The notes: generated by a model from the letters alone, not told the origin. 13,439 bases of DNA from Paracoccaceae bacterium (GCA_009920815.1 RFZH01000044.1:1-13439); one strand, 5' to 3'; positions 1 to 7,592 are shown, counted from the stretch's first letter. Translations and numbers: made by a program.

Positions 1-316
1 AGTGCAATGACCTCATCCACTGCTTTAGAAAAGGTTGGAATAACCTGCTTCTCTTTCTTTGTGGCAAAAGGGTCTCCGCCTTGTTTAACCAGCTTCTTAT
101 TATAAGTGCAATTGATCTCGCTTCAGCAAGCGTGATCAAGTCAGCTGAACCGAGACCCATCTCTCGCTGTCTGCCGTCTATGCTTAAGCGTTGAACCCAG
201 CGACGTGAACCAGTCGGCTCAATGCGAAGAAAGAGGCCGTGCTGATCATAATATTTACCCGCGCTGCGTAGGTTTCGCACTGCTACGGCTGATAAAGGAG
301 TACCAGTCTTGGGCAT
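1..316 (-). pseudogene. Tyrosine recombinase/integrase, N-terminal part, frameshifted and cut by window edge
   Basis: Read leftwards from the ATG at 316-314, the protein starts MPKTGTPLSAVAVRNLRS and continues with a GKYYDQHGLFLRI stretch, WVQRLSIDGRQREMGLGS, and then LAEARSIAL. This is the arm-type DNA-binding domain (DUF4102/PF13356) at the N terminus of phage- and island-type tyrosine recombinases, which insert or excise elements at tRNA or other att sites. A GGGGGAC ribosome site lies just upstream of the ATG. After about codon 71 the conserved continuation (KKLVKQGGDPFATKKEK, then VIPTFSKAVDEVIA) is in another frame: five bases (ATAAT, minus strand, 103-99) stand where six are expected, so one base is missing. 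The catalytic domain lies beyond position 1 and cannot be judged. Both frames stay open to the edge, so this could be a decayed gene or a base-call error. The family call is firm; the pseudogene status is inferred. Confidence 0.8.
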
Positions 317-816
317 AAATTGTCCCCCATTCTGTCCCCTATAGAATATCGGATGTCAGTAGATCACACAAGATGTTATTGTACACTAAATTACTTTATA
401 CTATTGAATATAAATAACTAAATGCACGACATGAGACATGCTTGGATGTGGGTATGGCAGATCCTCGGTCCGCCACTTTCCAAATGTTTAAGAAATAAAG
501 CATGCTTGTTGCCATGCTACTTATTACTTTGAGCATCTTGGTATTGTTACCATCGAGTGATGCGGCAGGTCTTTAATGTTTGTATCCAAATGGCGCGAGT
601 TTTTATGATGTGCTAGGGCGGTCCGTCGGATTTTTAAGCGAGCGATTGAACAGTCATTTTGTCATTCACGCACTATCCACATCATAAATGTTCTGGTATT
701 GTTCTTGTCTGTGCTATTTGTTTGATTCCATCTGGAGCCTTGGTATGTGTGACAGTTTTATTTCCTTTTGGTCTGTGAAAACAGCCAATCGTTTCAGAAA
801 CTGAATAAGGCTGGCA
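317..816. other. Non-coding AT-rich gap between integrase and imuA
   Basis: About 500 bases lie between the divergent integrase and imuA starts. I see no gene with family resemblance on either strand. It holds the integrase ribosome site (about 322-330), an AT-rich stretch at 370-425, a short inverted repeat AGCATG/CATGCT (499-504 and 513-518), and the SOS box at 690-704. A CATGCTTG octamer occurs at 437-444 and again at 501-508. Its composition is more AT-rich than the flanking operon, which would fit an island boundary, but no att duplication can be shown from this window alone. Confidence 0.5.
690..704 (+). promoter_or_regulatory. LexA (SOS) box upstream of imuA-imuB-dnaE2
   Basis: The sequence GTTCTGGTATTGTTC is an exact match to the alphaproteobacterial LexA operator GTTC-N7-GTTC. 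It lies 112 bases before the imuA start, in front of the operon that is a classical LexA target in this class. Known LexA biology then predicts repression in undamaged cells and induction on RecA-stimulated LexA cleavage. A TTGTTC at 699-704 overlaps the box and TTTGAT follows 16 bases later at 721-726; this is only a weak candidate for the promoter itself. Confidence 0.88.
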
Positions 817-1401
817 ATGCGGTTTGAAACAGATCCCCTTGACCCATTCAGTTTGATGAAGGCGCGCGTACATGAGGCCGAAGGTCTTGGCCGTTATGGG
901 TTCGCTGTGTTCCAAGCGGCGCGTTCAGTTGGTGCGGTGATTTGGGTCATCCCGAACCATGCACCACATTTGCCGATGCTGCGTGGTTTGCCGGTTAAAC
1001 TTGCAGAGCGATTGCATATTCTACGCCCTAAATCAGAGCAAGATTTATTATGGTCAGTTGAAGAAGCCTTGCGAACCAAAGGTCTTGGCCTCGTGATTGC
1101 GGAACCTGAAAAGCCTCTGTCGCTGTTGGCTGGGCGGCGCTTGCAGTTGGCGGCAGAGACAGGGCGTACAACAGGATTGATGTTGATCCGACAAGATCAA
1201 GGCAGCAATGCTGCGCAAACGCGTTGGCATTGTATGCCTGTGGCGGCGCAACAGCGTGACTTGACTCTGCATCAGTGGATTCTTAAAAAGAACAAAAAGG
1301 GAACATTTGGGAATTGGACTGTGGATTGGAATGGCAAAACGGGTTCTCTCCATCTGGTTTCCGCGGCTGGCCAGCGATATGGCCCTGCGGAAACGCCCTA
1401 A
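817..1401 (+). CDS. imuA: ImuA, RecA-like accessory protein of the translesion mutasome
   Basis: A 194-residue protein with the features of Rhodobacteraceae-type ImuA: an early KARVHEAEG motif, a hydrophobic strand GAVIWVIPN (about residues 42-50), an EQDLLWSVEEAL segment where RecA-like folds have their second core helix, then GRRLQLAAETGRTTGLML and a TRWHCMPV strand. ImuA is a degraded RecA homologue that binds ImuB and is needed for DnaE2-dependent damage-induced mutagenesis. No P-loop (GxxxxGKT) is visible, so ATP binding of the RecA kind is not expected. The start at 817 has a modest AAGG site about 7 bases upstream and no better in-frame alternative. It is the first gene of the operon, sits behind the SOS box, and its last 71 bases overlap imuB in another frame. 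At 194 residues it is shorter than gammaproteobacterial relatives. Assignment rests on the motifs plus the diagnostic neighbours. Confidence 0.85.
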   Translation: MRFETDPLDPFSLMKARVHEAEGLGRYGFAVFQAARSVGAVIWVIPNHAPHLPMLRGLPVKLAERLHILRPKSEQDLLWSVEEALRTKGLGLVIAEPEKPLSLLAGRRLQLAAETGRTTGLMLIRQDQGSNAAQTRWHCMPVAAQQRDLTLHQWILKKNKKGTFGNWTVDWNGKTGSLHLVSAAGQRYGPAETP

Positions 1402-2830
1402 TGCGGGGCCTTTTGCTCTGATCCATCGATCAGGCAACAAAGAGCATGTGCATTGTCTTAATGCTGTCGCTGAAAGGGACGGGCTGCATCGCGGTATGGC
1501 GGCGGCGGATGCCCGTGCCATTTGTCCAGATCTTGTCACACGACCGGCCGATTTAGGGCGCGAAGCGGCTGCGCTTGCGTCGTTGCGCCGATGGCTGACA
1601 CGGTATTCTCCGTTGGTGGCGCGGGATGGTTCGGACGGTTTGATTGCCGATATTACGGGTGTTCCACATCTGTTTGGCGGTGAACAGGATTTGTTGGATG
1701 ATCTTGGTGCACGTTTGATCCGTGTTGGTTTGACGTTTTCCGTGGGAATCGCGGATACCCGCGGTGCGGCCTATGCTATGGCGCGGCATGCAGGTGGGAT
1801 CATTCCCGAAGGTGTAGGGGGCGCCGGCATCGCGGGGCTGCCATTGGCTGGCTTGCGGATTGGATCTGACGTTGTCGACGGCTTGGCCCGCATGGGCTTG
1901 CACAAGATTGGCGATTTGATCCCACTGCCACGCGCACCTTTGGCACGGCGCTTTGGTCAGCCTCTTTTAATGCGTTTAGATCAAGCGTTGGGGATCCAAT
2001 CCGAACCGATCGCCCCTGAAAAAGAGCTTGAACATTTTGGTGTACGGATGACGTTACCTGAACCAATTGGGTTGCAGGCGGATGTTATGTCTGGTCTCTC
2101 ACGTTTGTTGGGGCAATTATGTGCAAAATTGGCCCATCATCATCGCGGCGCACGTAGGCTGAGGCTAGAGCTGCATCGCGTCGATCAGGAAACAGTCACA
2201 TTGGATATTGGTCTGGCCCGTCCGATGCGCGACCCCGATCGCATTTCTGGATTATTTGAAAAAGGGGTGTCAGAGATCGACGCAGGATTCGGCATCGAGG
2301 TAATGCGCCTTGTGTCCTATCTGACCGAGCCCTTGGCCCCGGAACAAATTGGCCCTAACACAGATATGGCCCACGATGCGGCTTTGGCCGATTTATTTTC
2401 TCGGGTTGGTAATCGATTGGGGTTCGATCGTGTTCTGCGTCTTTTGCCTGGGCATAGCAAAATTCCTGAACGCAGCCATATTATTGCATCTGCTGCTTAT
2501 AGTGCGGCCGAACCTGTGCCGCCGCAACGCGGTCCACAACGCCCCATTATTCTGTTTGCCCCCGAACCTGTAACGGTGCGGGGGGGTGCACAGCCAGGGC
2601 ATCCGCCCGCGCGATTTTCATGGCGGCGTATGACCTTTACAGTTTTACGGGCGGATGGCCCTGAACGCATTGCCCCCGAGTGGTGGTTTGATGATCCTGC
2701 ATGGCGCACAGGGTTGCGCGATTATTGGCGTATTGAAACACGCGAAGGGCCACGGTTGTGGTTATTTCATACGCCGCAATCCTCGGCATGGACGGCGCAG
2801 CATTGGTTTGCCCAAGGGGAATTTGCATGA
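1331..2830 (+). CDS. imuB: ImuB, catalytically dead Y-family polymerase-like mutasome hub
   Basis: A 499-residue protein starting MAKRVLSIWFPRLASDMALR, the typical ImuB opening. A TTG at 1307 could extend it by 8 codons, but the ATG at 1331 matches the family and is preferred. The first Y-family metal-binding motif (DxDxFYAS) is replaced by SIWFPRL, and the SIDEA motif region reads DGSDGLIADITG (residues 99-110), so the polymerase acidic residues are missing, as is normal for ImuB. A little-finger-like region follows (about 230-340). The C-terminal module runs from about WRRMTFTVLR through APEWWFDDP, RDYWRIETREG and RLWLF to WFAQGEFA. ImuB is the scaffold that joins DnaE2 and ImuA to the beta clamp. 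LADLF at about 352-356 may be a degenerate clamp-binding peptide; this is inference. The gene overlaps imuA by 71 bases and dnaE2 by the four bases ATGA (2827-2830), implying translational coupling. Confidence 0.93.
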   Translation: MAKRVLSIWFPRLASDMALRKRPNAGPFALIHRSGNKEHVHCLNAVAERDGLHRGMAAADARAICPDLVTRPADLGREAAALASLRRWLTRYSPLVARDGSDGLIADITGVPHLFGGEQDLLDDLGARLIRVGLTFSVGIADTRGAAYAMARHAGGIIPEGVGGAGIAGLPLAGLRIGSDVVDGLARMGLHKIGDLIPLPRAPLARRFGQPLLMRLDQALGIQSEPIAPEKELEHFGVRMTLPEPIGLQADVMSGLSRLLGQLCAKLAHHHRGARRLRLELHRVDQETVTLDIGLARPMRDPDRISGLFEKGVSEIDAGFGIEVMRLVSYLTEPLAPEQIGPNTDMAHDAALADLFSRVGNRLGFDRVLRLLPGHSKIPERSHIIASAAYSAAEPVPPQRGPQRPIILFAPEPVTVRGGAQPGHPPARFSWRRMTFTVLRADGPERIAPEWWFDDPAWRTGLRDYWRIETREGPRLWLFHTPQSSAWTAQHWFAQGEFA

Positions 2831-5800
2831 CCTCTTATGCTGAACTTTGCGTGACCAGTAATTTTACTTTTTTGAAAGGGGCCTCCCATCCCGAAGAACT
2901 GGTCACGCGCGCGGCGGAATTGGGGCTATCGGCGATTGCGATGACCGATCATAATTCGGTCGCGGGGGTCGTGCGGGCGTTTTCGGCGTTAAAAGAATTG
3001 ACCCGCCTGCGCGATGAAGCCCGCACAGCCCAAGCTCAAACAGAAATGGGTCCAACAATTCGATCACGTGCGGTCACGGATCATTCTAGCCGACAGGTGC
3101 ATTATCATACTGCGACCGATGCGGCCCCTTCGGTGCCTGCTGACCTGCCTTTGCCAAAGTTGATTGCGGGTGCGCGGATTGTTTTGCGCGATAGTACGGT
3201 ACATTGGTTGGCTTTGCCAACTGACGTCGCCGCATGGTCACGATTGACGCAAATGCTATCTTTGGGAAAACGACGGGCGCATAAGGGAGAGTGTCATCTA
3301 ACCTGTGATGATCTTTTGCAGCGCGGGGAGGGCATTATTTTTATCGCGCTGTTGCCCGATCCATTAGAGGACCTCAATCACCTTAATCACCTACGCCCCA
3401 TGGCAACGGCGTTTCCGGGGGCATGTTTTTTGGGCATGCCGCCCGTTTATGATGGGCGTGATCAAATTCGGTTTGATGCTTTGGCACAGATTGCCCAAAA
3501 CAGCGGGCTGCCTTTGGTGGCTTTGGGGGATGTGATGATGCACCGGTCCGCACGTCGTGCGTTGGCCGATGTGTTGACCTGTCTGCGCGAAGGGTGCACG
3601 ATTGATACCATTGGTGAACGGCGTTTGACCAATGGCGAACATCGCTTCAAATCCCCCGATGAAATGGCGCGGTTGTTTCATCGCTATCCGGCTGCGGTGC
3701 GTCGTACTGTTGAAATCGCGGATCGCTGTGCGTTTCGCTTGGATGATCTGAGGTATCACTATCCTGACGAAGCGGTGGATGGAGAACCCGCCCAAGATCG
3801 CTTGGAACGTTTGTCCCGTGAAGGGTTACAGTGGCGATACCCCAAGGGCGCACCCGCCAAAATTAGATCGCGGGTGGACAAAGAATTGCGTTTGATTGGT
3901 GAACTTGGGTATGCACCTTATTTTTTGACGGTGCATGATATTGTCGCCTTTGCACGATCCAAGGGGATTTTATGCCAAGGTCGCGGGTCTGCGGCAAATT
4001 CGGTGGTCTGTTATTTGCTGGGCGTGACAGAGGTGCCGCCCGAAAGCATCACGTTAATCTTTGAACGCTTTATTTCCAAAGAACGTGGGGAACCGCCCGA
4101 TATTGACGTTGATTTCGAACACGAACGTCGTGAAGAGGTGATCCAATGGATTTATGAACGTTATGGTCGCCATCGCGCGGGCTTAACCGCGACCGTGATC
4201 CATTTCAGATCGCGCGCCGCCATCCGCGAAGTGGGCAAGGTCATGGGCCTAAGCCAAGATGTGATTGCACGCTTATCCGGGCAAATCTGGGGATGGTCAT
4301 CGCGCGCACCAGATGAAGATCACCTGCGTGATGCCGGCATTAATCCTAATGATCACCGCATTCTTTTGGCGGCTAAACTGATAAATGAAATCATAGGATT
4401 TCCCCGCCATCTGAGCCAACATGTGGGTGGTTTTGTCATCACGCATGGACGTTTGGATGCCCTATGCCCGATTGAAAACGCTGCGATGCAAGATCGGACC
4501 GTGATTGAATGGGACAAGGATGATATTGATGCACTTGGGCTATTAAAGGTCGATGTCCTGGCGCTGGGCATGTTAACCTGTATCCGTAAAGCGTTTGCAT
4601 TGCTGGGTGATTTTCGCAATCTGCGCCTTGGGCTGGATAATGTTCCGTCCGAGGACCCTGCCGTTTATGATATGCTGTGCCGCGCGGATGCCATCGGCGT
4701 ATTTCAGGTGGAAAGCCGCGCGCAGTTGAATTTTTTACCCCGTATGCAGCCGCGTAAATTTTACGACCTAGTCTGCGAGGTGGCGATTATTCGTCCTGGC
4801 CCCATTCAGGGTGGGATGGTGCATCCATTTATCAAGCGCCGTCAGGGGAAAGAGCCGATTGAAGACCTTGGTCCTGCTATGATGGAGGTCTTGGGCCGAA
4901 CCTATGGTGTGCCGCTTTTTCAAGAACAAGCCATGCAGATTGCCGTCGTCGCCGCAGGATTTTCCCCCGCCGAGGCCGATCGCTTGCGTCGATCACTGGC
5001 GACGTTCAAACGTATGGGCACGATTGGTGCCTTTCGGGACCGGTTCATTTCTGGAATGCTGGCCCGCGGTTATGAAATAGATTTTGCAGAACGATGCTTT
5101 GCCCAGATCGAGGGGTTTGGCAGCTATGGATTTCCCGAAAGCCATGCCGCCAGTTTCGCGCGGCTTGTCTATATCTCAGCGTGGTTAAAACGGCACCATC
5201 CTGCGGTTTTTACTTGTGCGTTACTCAATAGCCAGCCGATGGGGTTTTATGCCCCCGCCCAATTGGTGCGTGACGCGCGCGAACACGGGGTCGAGGTGCG
5301 ACCGATTTCGGTGAACCATTCCGATTGGGATTGCACTTTGGAACGGCGCAGTGATGGTGCGTTAGCCCTACGGCTGGGGTTTCGACAAATTAAAGGTCTC
5401 CGCGAAGAGGATGCATTATGGATCACTGCTGCACGCGGCAATGGATATAGCGATGTCGAAAGTGTATGGCGCAAGGCGGGATTGCGTCCTGATGCATTAG
5501 ATCGATTGGCCGAAGGGGACGCGTTTGCTGCGCTGGGCATAAATCGCCGTGATGCGCTATGGGCTGCGCGTGCCCTGCGTGGACCAAAACCTTTGCCGCT
5601 TTTTGGCGCGGAGGGTGAGGGCGAGATTGAATCAAATGTTGCCTTGCCATTAATGACCTTGGGGCAAGAGGTGATTGAAGATTACGTCACGCTGCGTCTG
5701 TCGCTTAGGGCGCATCCGATGGAGCTGTTGCGACCCCGTTTGGTGCGCAGCACCCCAAATGACCGCTTGCCGCACTTAAATGGGCGCGTCAGCATCACGG

Positions 5801-6165
5801 GGTTAGTGATTACCCGCCAGCGTCCCGGCACGGCGTCTGGGGTCATCTTTCTAACGCTTGAAGATGAAACGGGGGTGGCCAATGTCATCGTTTGGACCCG
5901 CGTTTATGAAACCTTTCGGAGGGCGGTTATTACGGGCCGATTGTTAACTGTGATAGGTCGGATCGAACGTGACGGCGATGTCACACATGTTATTGCTGAG
6001 CATATCGAAGATGGATCACACCTCTTATCAACGCTTAGCCAAGCGAGCAGCCAGACAGGCGACGCAAACACGCCTTCTATTACCGTTGAATCTGTTCCAC
6101 GACCTTCAGCCCGCCATCCCCGTGAACAAGCAAAAAAACTATTTCCAAGCCGTGATTTTCATTAA
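2827..6165 (+). CDS. dnaE2: DnaE2, error-prone DNA polymerase III alpha-type subunit
   Basis: A 1112-residue C-family polymerase that performs damage-induced translesion synthesis with ImuA and ImuB. The start at 2827 (MTSYAELCVTSNFTF) overlaps the imuB stop as ATGA; longer in-frame starts inside imuB do not match the family. Domains in order: PHP domain (about 1-280, with TDHN at 40-43); palm with QGRGSAAN (384-391); PDIDVDFE with catalytic Asp425 and Asp427; third Asp576 in LLKVDVLALG; RPGPIQGG (656-663); GFPESHAASFA (768-778) leading into the helix-hairpin-helix region; OB fold with VSITGLVITR and FLTLEDETG (about 985-1065). It stops soon after the OB fold, without the long tau-binding tail of replicative DnaE, as expected for DnaE2. 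The first PHP metal position, His in many relatives, is Cys8 here. Third gene of the SOS operon. Very secure. Confidence 0.96.
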   Translation: MTSYAELCVTSNFTFLKGASHPEELVTRAAELGLSAIAMTDHNSVAGVVRAFSALKELTRLRDEARTAQAQTEMGPTIRSRAVTDHSSRQVHYHTATDAAPSVPADLPLPKLIAGARIVLRDSTVHWLALPTDVAAWSRLTQMLSLGKRRAHKGECHLTCDDLLQRGEGIIFIALLPDPLEDLNHLNHLRPMATAFPGACFLGMPPVYDGRDQIRFDALAQIAQNSGLPLVALGDVMMHRSARRALADVLTCLREGCTIDTIGERRLTNGEHRFKSPDEMARLFHRYPAAVRRTVEIADRCAFRLDDLRYHYPDEAVDGEPAQDRLERLSREGLQWRYPKGAPAKIRSRVDKELRLIGELGYAPYFLTVHDIVAFARSKGILCQGRGSAANSVVCYLLGVTEVPPESITLIFERFISKERGEPPDIDVDFEHERREEVIQWIYERYGRHRAGLTATVIHFRSRAAIREVGKVMGLSQDVIARLSGQIWGWSSRAPDEDHLRDAGINPNDHRILLAAKLINEIIGFPRHLSQHVGGFVITHGRLDALCPIENAAMQDRTVIEWDKDDIDALGLLKVDVLALGMLTCIRKAFALLGDFRNLRLGLDNVPSEDPAVYDMLCRADAIGVFQVESRAQLNFLPRMQPRKFYDLVCEVAIIRPGPIQGGMVHPFIKRRQGKEPIEDLGPAMMEVLGRTYGVPLFQEQAMQIAVVAAGFSPAEADRLRRSLATFKRMGTIGAFRDRFISGMLARGYEIDFAERCFAQIEGFGSYGFPESHAASFARLVYISAWLKRHHPAVFTCALLNSQPMGFYAPAQLVRDAREHGVEVRPISVNHSDWDCTLERRSDGALALRLGFRQIKGLREEDALWITAARGNGYSDVESVWRKAGLRPDALDRLAEGDAFAALGINRRDALWAARALRGPKPLPLFGAEGEGEIESNVALPLMTLGQEVIEDYVTLRLSLRAHPMELLRPRLVRSTPNDRLPHLNGRVSITGLVITRQRPGTASGVIFLTLEDETGVANVIVWTRVYETFRRAVITGRLLTVIGRIERDGDVTHVIAEHIEDGSHLLSTLSQASSQTGDANTPSITVESVPRPSARHPREQAKKLFPSRDFH

Positions 6166-6182
6166 AAATTCGGGGAGACCCC
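6164..6182 (-). terminator. Possible weak terminator for leftward transcription
   Basis: Read on the minus strand, GGGG-TCT-CCCC (6182-6172) is followed by GAA and TTTTT (6168-6164). The stem is only four G-C pairs and the T tract is short and offset by three bases. It lies in the convergent gap and would stop transcription coming from the oxygenase gene, about 300 bases past its stop codon. It overlaps the dnaE2 stop codon. Plausible but weak. Confidence 0.25.
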
Positions 6183-6477
6183 ATTGATGCCATGCCAATC
6201 GCGTTACTGTTCGTGGTGAGAGTAAGGTGTATCTGAGAGGTTGCGGCACTATGGTATGGTCACGTTAATGTAACCGTGGGCGTCATAAACAGGCACTAAA
6301 ACTATGGCCTCTACGACGTGAGGGGGGTAAAAAATAAAATATAGTTAGGTATAAAAAAAACTTTCCGCAGCCACTCAAATACAAAGCGATCTTAGATCTA
6401 GGCACGTTACGATGGCGTTATCACTTGTTGAACGCGTGCAGATTGATCATCAGATTAGGGAATTCAGGCGTTTAGAG
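6166..6477. other. Non-coding convergent gap between dnaE2 and oxygenase gene
   Basis: No supported gene is seen here. Contents: the small G-C hairpin right after dnaE2; an imperfect inverted repeat CACGTTA-ATG-TAACCGTG (6261-6278, one bulged C); a very AT-rich patch at about 6329-6362 ending in a run of eight A; and a near-palindrome CTTAGATCTAGG at about 6391-6402. A reading frame opens at 6412 (MALSLVERVQIDHQIREF) but after about 22 codons runs antisense through the oxygenase gene, has no ribosome site, and matches nothing I recognise. Confidence 0.45.
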
Positions 6478-7098
6478 TTAACCCCAACTGTAATTAAAGC
6501 TGATCGAAATCCGTTCATCCTCGGCAGTGTTAACAGGGACTTCGTGCCGCAACCAACTTTCCCAAAGAAGGACATCACCAACCTTTGGGGCGACATAAAT
6601 AAATTGGCGCAATTCTTCGCGTGCATCTTTCTTGCGGGCGGGCGCCGCCATCATCATCGGCAAACGGGGGTCTTCGAATTTGATCGCGCTGGCCCCTTCG
6701 GGCATCGACACATAGGTTGTGCCCGAAATGACAGAATGCGGATGAATGTGGGATGCATGTGTCCCACCCTCGGGCAGGATGTTGATCCATAGATCTTCTA
6801 ACTTTAATTCACGGCCATCAAGGTTGAAATCCAGTTCGGCCACGAACGCAGCGACGTGTTTGTCCAAAATCTTGATTAAATCAGCAAAGATCGGAAACCG
6901 CCATCCAAGATCGGTAAGCGATGCATAGGACGTATAACCAGGGTACCCGTTTTCGTCACACCATTCTTGACCCGCTTCGTCATCTTCGGCAATCGACCAA
7001 CAAGAATGTGTCAATTCGGATGGGTCCACCGCATCACCGTGCTCGGATAAGGCGGCGTGATAAATTGGGGTTACAAATAGGGTCTTAATCGTGCTCAT
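6478..7098 (-). CDS. 2-oxoglutarate/Fe(II)-dependent oxygenase-like protein (TIGR02466/PF13759 type)
   Basis: A 206-residue protein beginning MSTIKTLFVTPIYHAAL. The ATG at 7098 is preferred to one 19 codons upstream (7155) because the family starts with this LF-TPIY strand. The core shows LWINILPEGGTHASHIHPHS (about 102-122), then SGTTYV, an FEDPR strand (141-145), GDVLLWESWLRHEVPVN (about 174-190) and ERISISFNYSW at the end. This is the double-stranded beta-helix pattern of the family: His117/His119 and His185 are candidate iron ligands and Arg196 a candidate 2-oxoglutarate contact. The substrate is unknown; relatives are annotated only as putative oxygenases. It is cytosolic, with no signal or membrane segment. 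It is the second gene of a leftward pair, 68 bases after the 119-residue gene, and converges on dnaE2. The family is recognised well; activity is inferred. Confidence 0.82.
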   Translation of the reverse strand: MSTIKTLFVTPIYHAALSEHGDAVDPSELTHSCWSIAEDDEAGQEWCDENGYPGYTSYASLTDLGWRFPIFADLIKILDKHVAAFVAELDFNLDGRELKLEDLWINILPEGGTHASHIHPHSVISGTTYVSMPEGASAIKFEDPRLPMMMAAPARKKDAREELRQFIYVAPKVGDVLLWESWLRHEVPVNTAEDERISISFNYSWG

Positions 7099-7166
7099 TG
7101 GCGATCCGCATGTGCTTAAGGTGGTTTCCGACGGGGTTAATTTAAAATGACACATAAGAAAAGTAT

Positions 7167-7526
7167 TTAATCTTTGCGGGTCTGTTTTACATGCGCCAGA
7201 AAGGCGTCAACGTCACATTTTGAATAGGACAGGATTGCGCCAATTTCATGTTCACGTTCGGGATCAAATCCTTTGGCCTCAATTTGGATAAGATGTTTTA
7301 ACCGCATGGCGGCGCTTTCAAACCCCTTGCGATATATAATGCGTGTGAATGCAAGCTGACCGTTTATTAGCGTATCGGCAAATAAGATTAGCTCAAACCC
7401 CTGCGCGAGCGCATCATGAAGCCAATCTGGTTCATAATCAAAGAAAAGCGCCACGTCTTTTTTATCAATCCGCATCAAATCAAATTCGATACCTTCATGC
7501 GGACCTACGCCAATAGGGAGTGTCAT
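7167..7526 (-). CDS. Conserved-looking hypothetical protein, 119 residues
   Basis: Starts MTLPIGVGPHEGIEFDLMR and contains KKDVALFFDYEPDWLHDAL, LILFADTLINGQLAFTRII and a C-terminal helical part ending DVDAFLAHVKQTRKD. The reading frame has ordinary codon use, a mixed alpha/beta look, and no signal peptide, membrane segment or known catalytic motif. I do not assign a function. The last third (HEIGAILSYSKCDVDAFLAH) looks like a helix-turn-helix-sized pair of helices, but there is no specific DNA-binding signature. It is first in a leftward pair with the oxygenase-like gene (68-base spacer), so the two may be co-transcribed. Upstream lie a palindrome and a perfect minus-strand TATAAT. The ribosome site is weak (GAG about 9 bases before the ATG). 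Confidence 0.72.
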   Translation of the reverse strand: MTLPIGVGPHEGIEFDLMRIDKKDVALFFDYEPDWLHDALAQGFELILFADTLINGQLAFTRIIYRKGFESAAMRLKHLIQIEAKGFDPEREHEIGAILSYSKCDVDAFLAHVKQTRKD

Positions 7527-7556
7527 ACCATAAACTCTAATACCTTAAATCATGCG

Positions 7557-7574
7557 ATCTGGTTCATACCAGAT
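7557..7574 (-). promoter_or_regulatory. Perfect 7-bp inverted repeat, possible operator
   Basis: ATCTGGT-TCAT-ACCAGAT is an exact 7-base inverted repeat with a four-base centre, 30 bases before the start of the 119-residue gene and 12 bases downstream of a minus-strand TATAAT. It would therefore fall just after the predicted transcription start, either as a repressor site or as a hairpin in the leader. No T tract follows in either direction, so a terminator is unlikely. Confidence 0.4.
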
Positions 7575-7586
7575 AGATTGGGGATA

Positions 7587-7592
7587 ATTATA
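7587..7592 (-). promoter_or_regulatory. Candidate -10 box for the leftward gene pair
   Basis: On the minus strand the hexamer is a perfect TATAAT. At 18-base spacing the upstream hexamer is TTTCGA, a poor -35. Position relative to the gene (about 60 bases before the ATG) and to the adjacent palindrome is sensible for a promoter, but in an AT-rich spacer such a hexamer can arise by chance. Confidence 0.35.

Noticed and set aside
455..480. TCCTCGGTCCGCCA-like stretch resembling a tRNA 3' end (possible att site)
   Set aside because: No T-loop (GTTCGAATC-like) or acceptor pairing partner is present nearby, so a tRNA or tRNA-derived att site is not supported.
600..650. Repeated CGGTCCG heptamer (near 469 and 619) as a possible direct repeat flanking an insertion
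   Set aside because: Seven bases without matching flanks is expected by chance at this scale.
1054..1539. 161-codon minus-strand reading frame across imuA and imuB
   Set aside because: Lies antisense to two well-supported genes, shows no family resemblance and no ribosome site.
6412..6792. 126-codon plus-strand frame starting MALSLVERVQIDHQIREF
   Set aside because: No ribosome site; after about 22 codons it is antisense to the oxygenase gene, whose motifs are clear. The short unique N-terminal part matches nothing I know.
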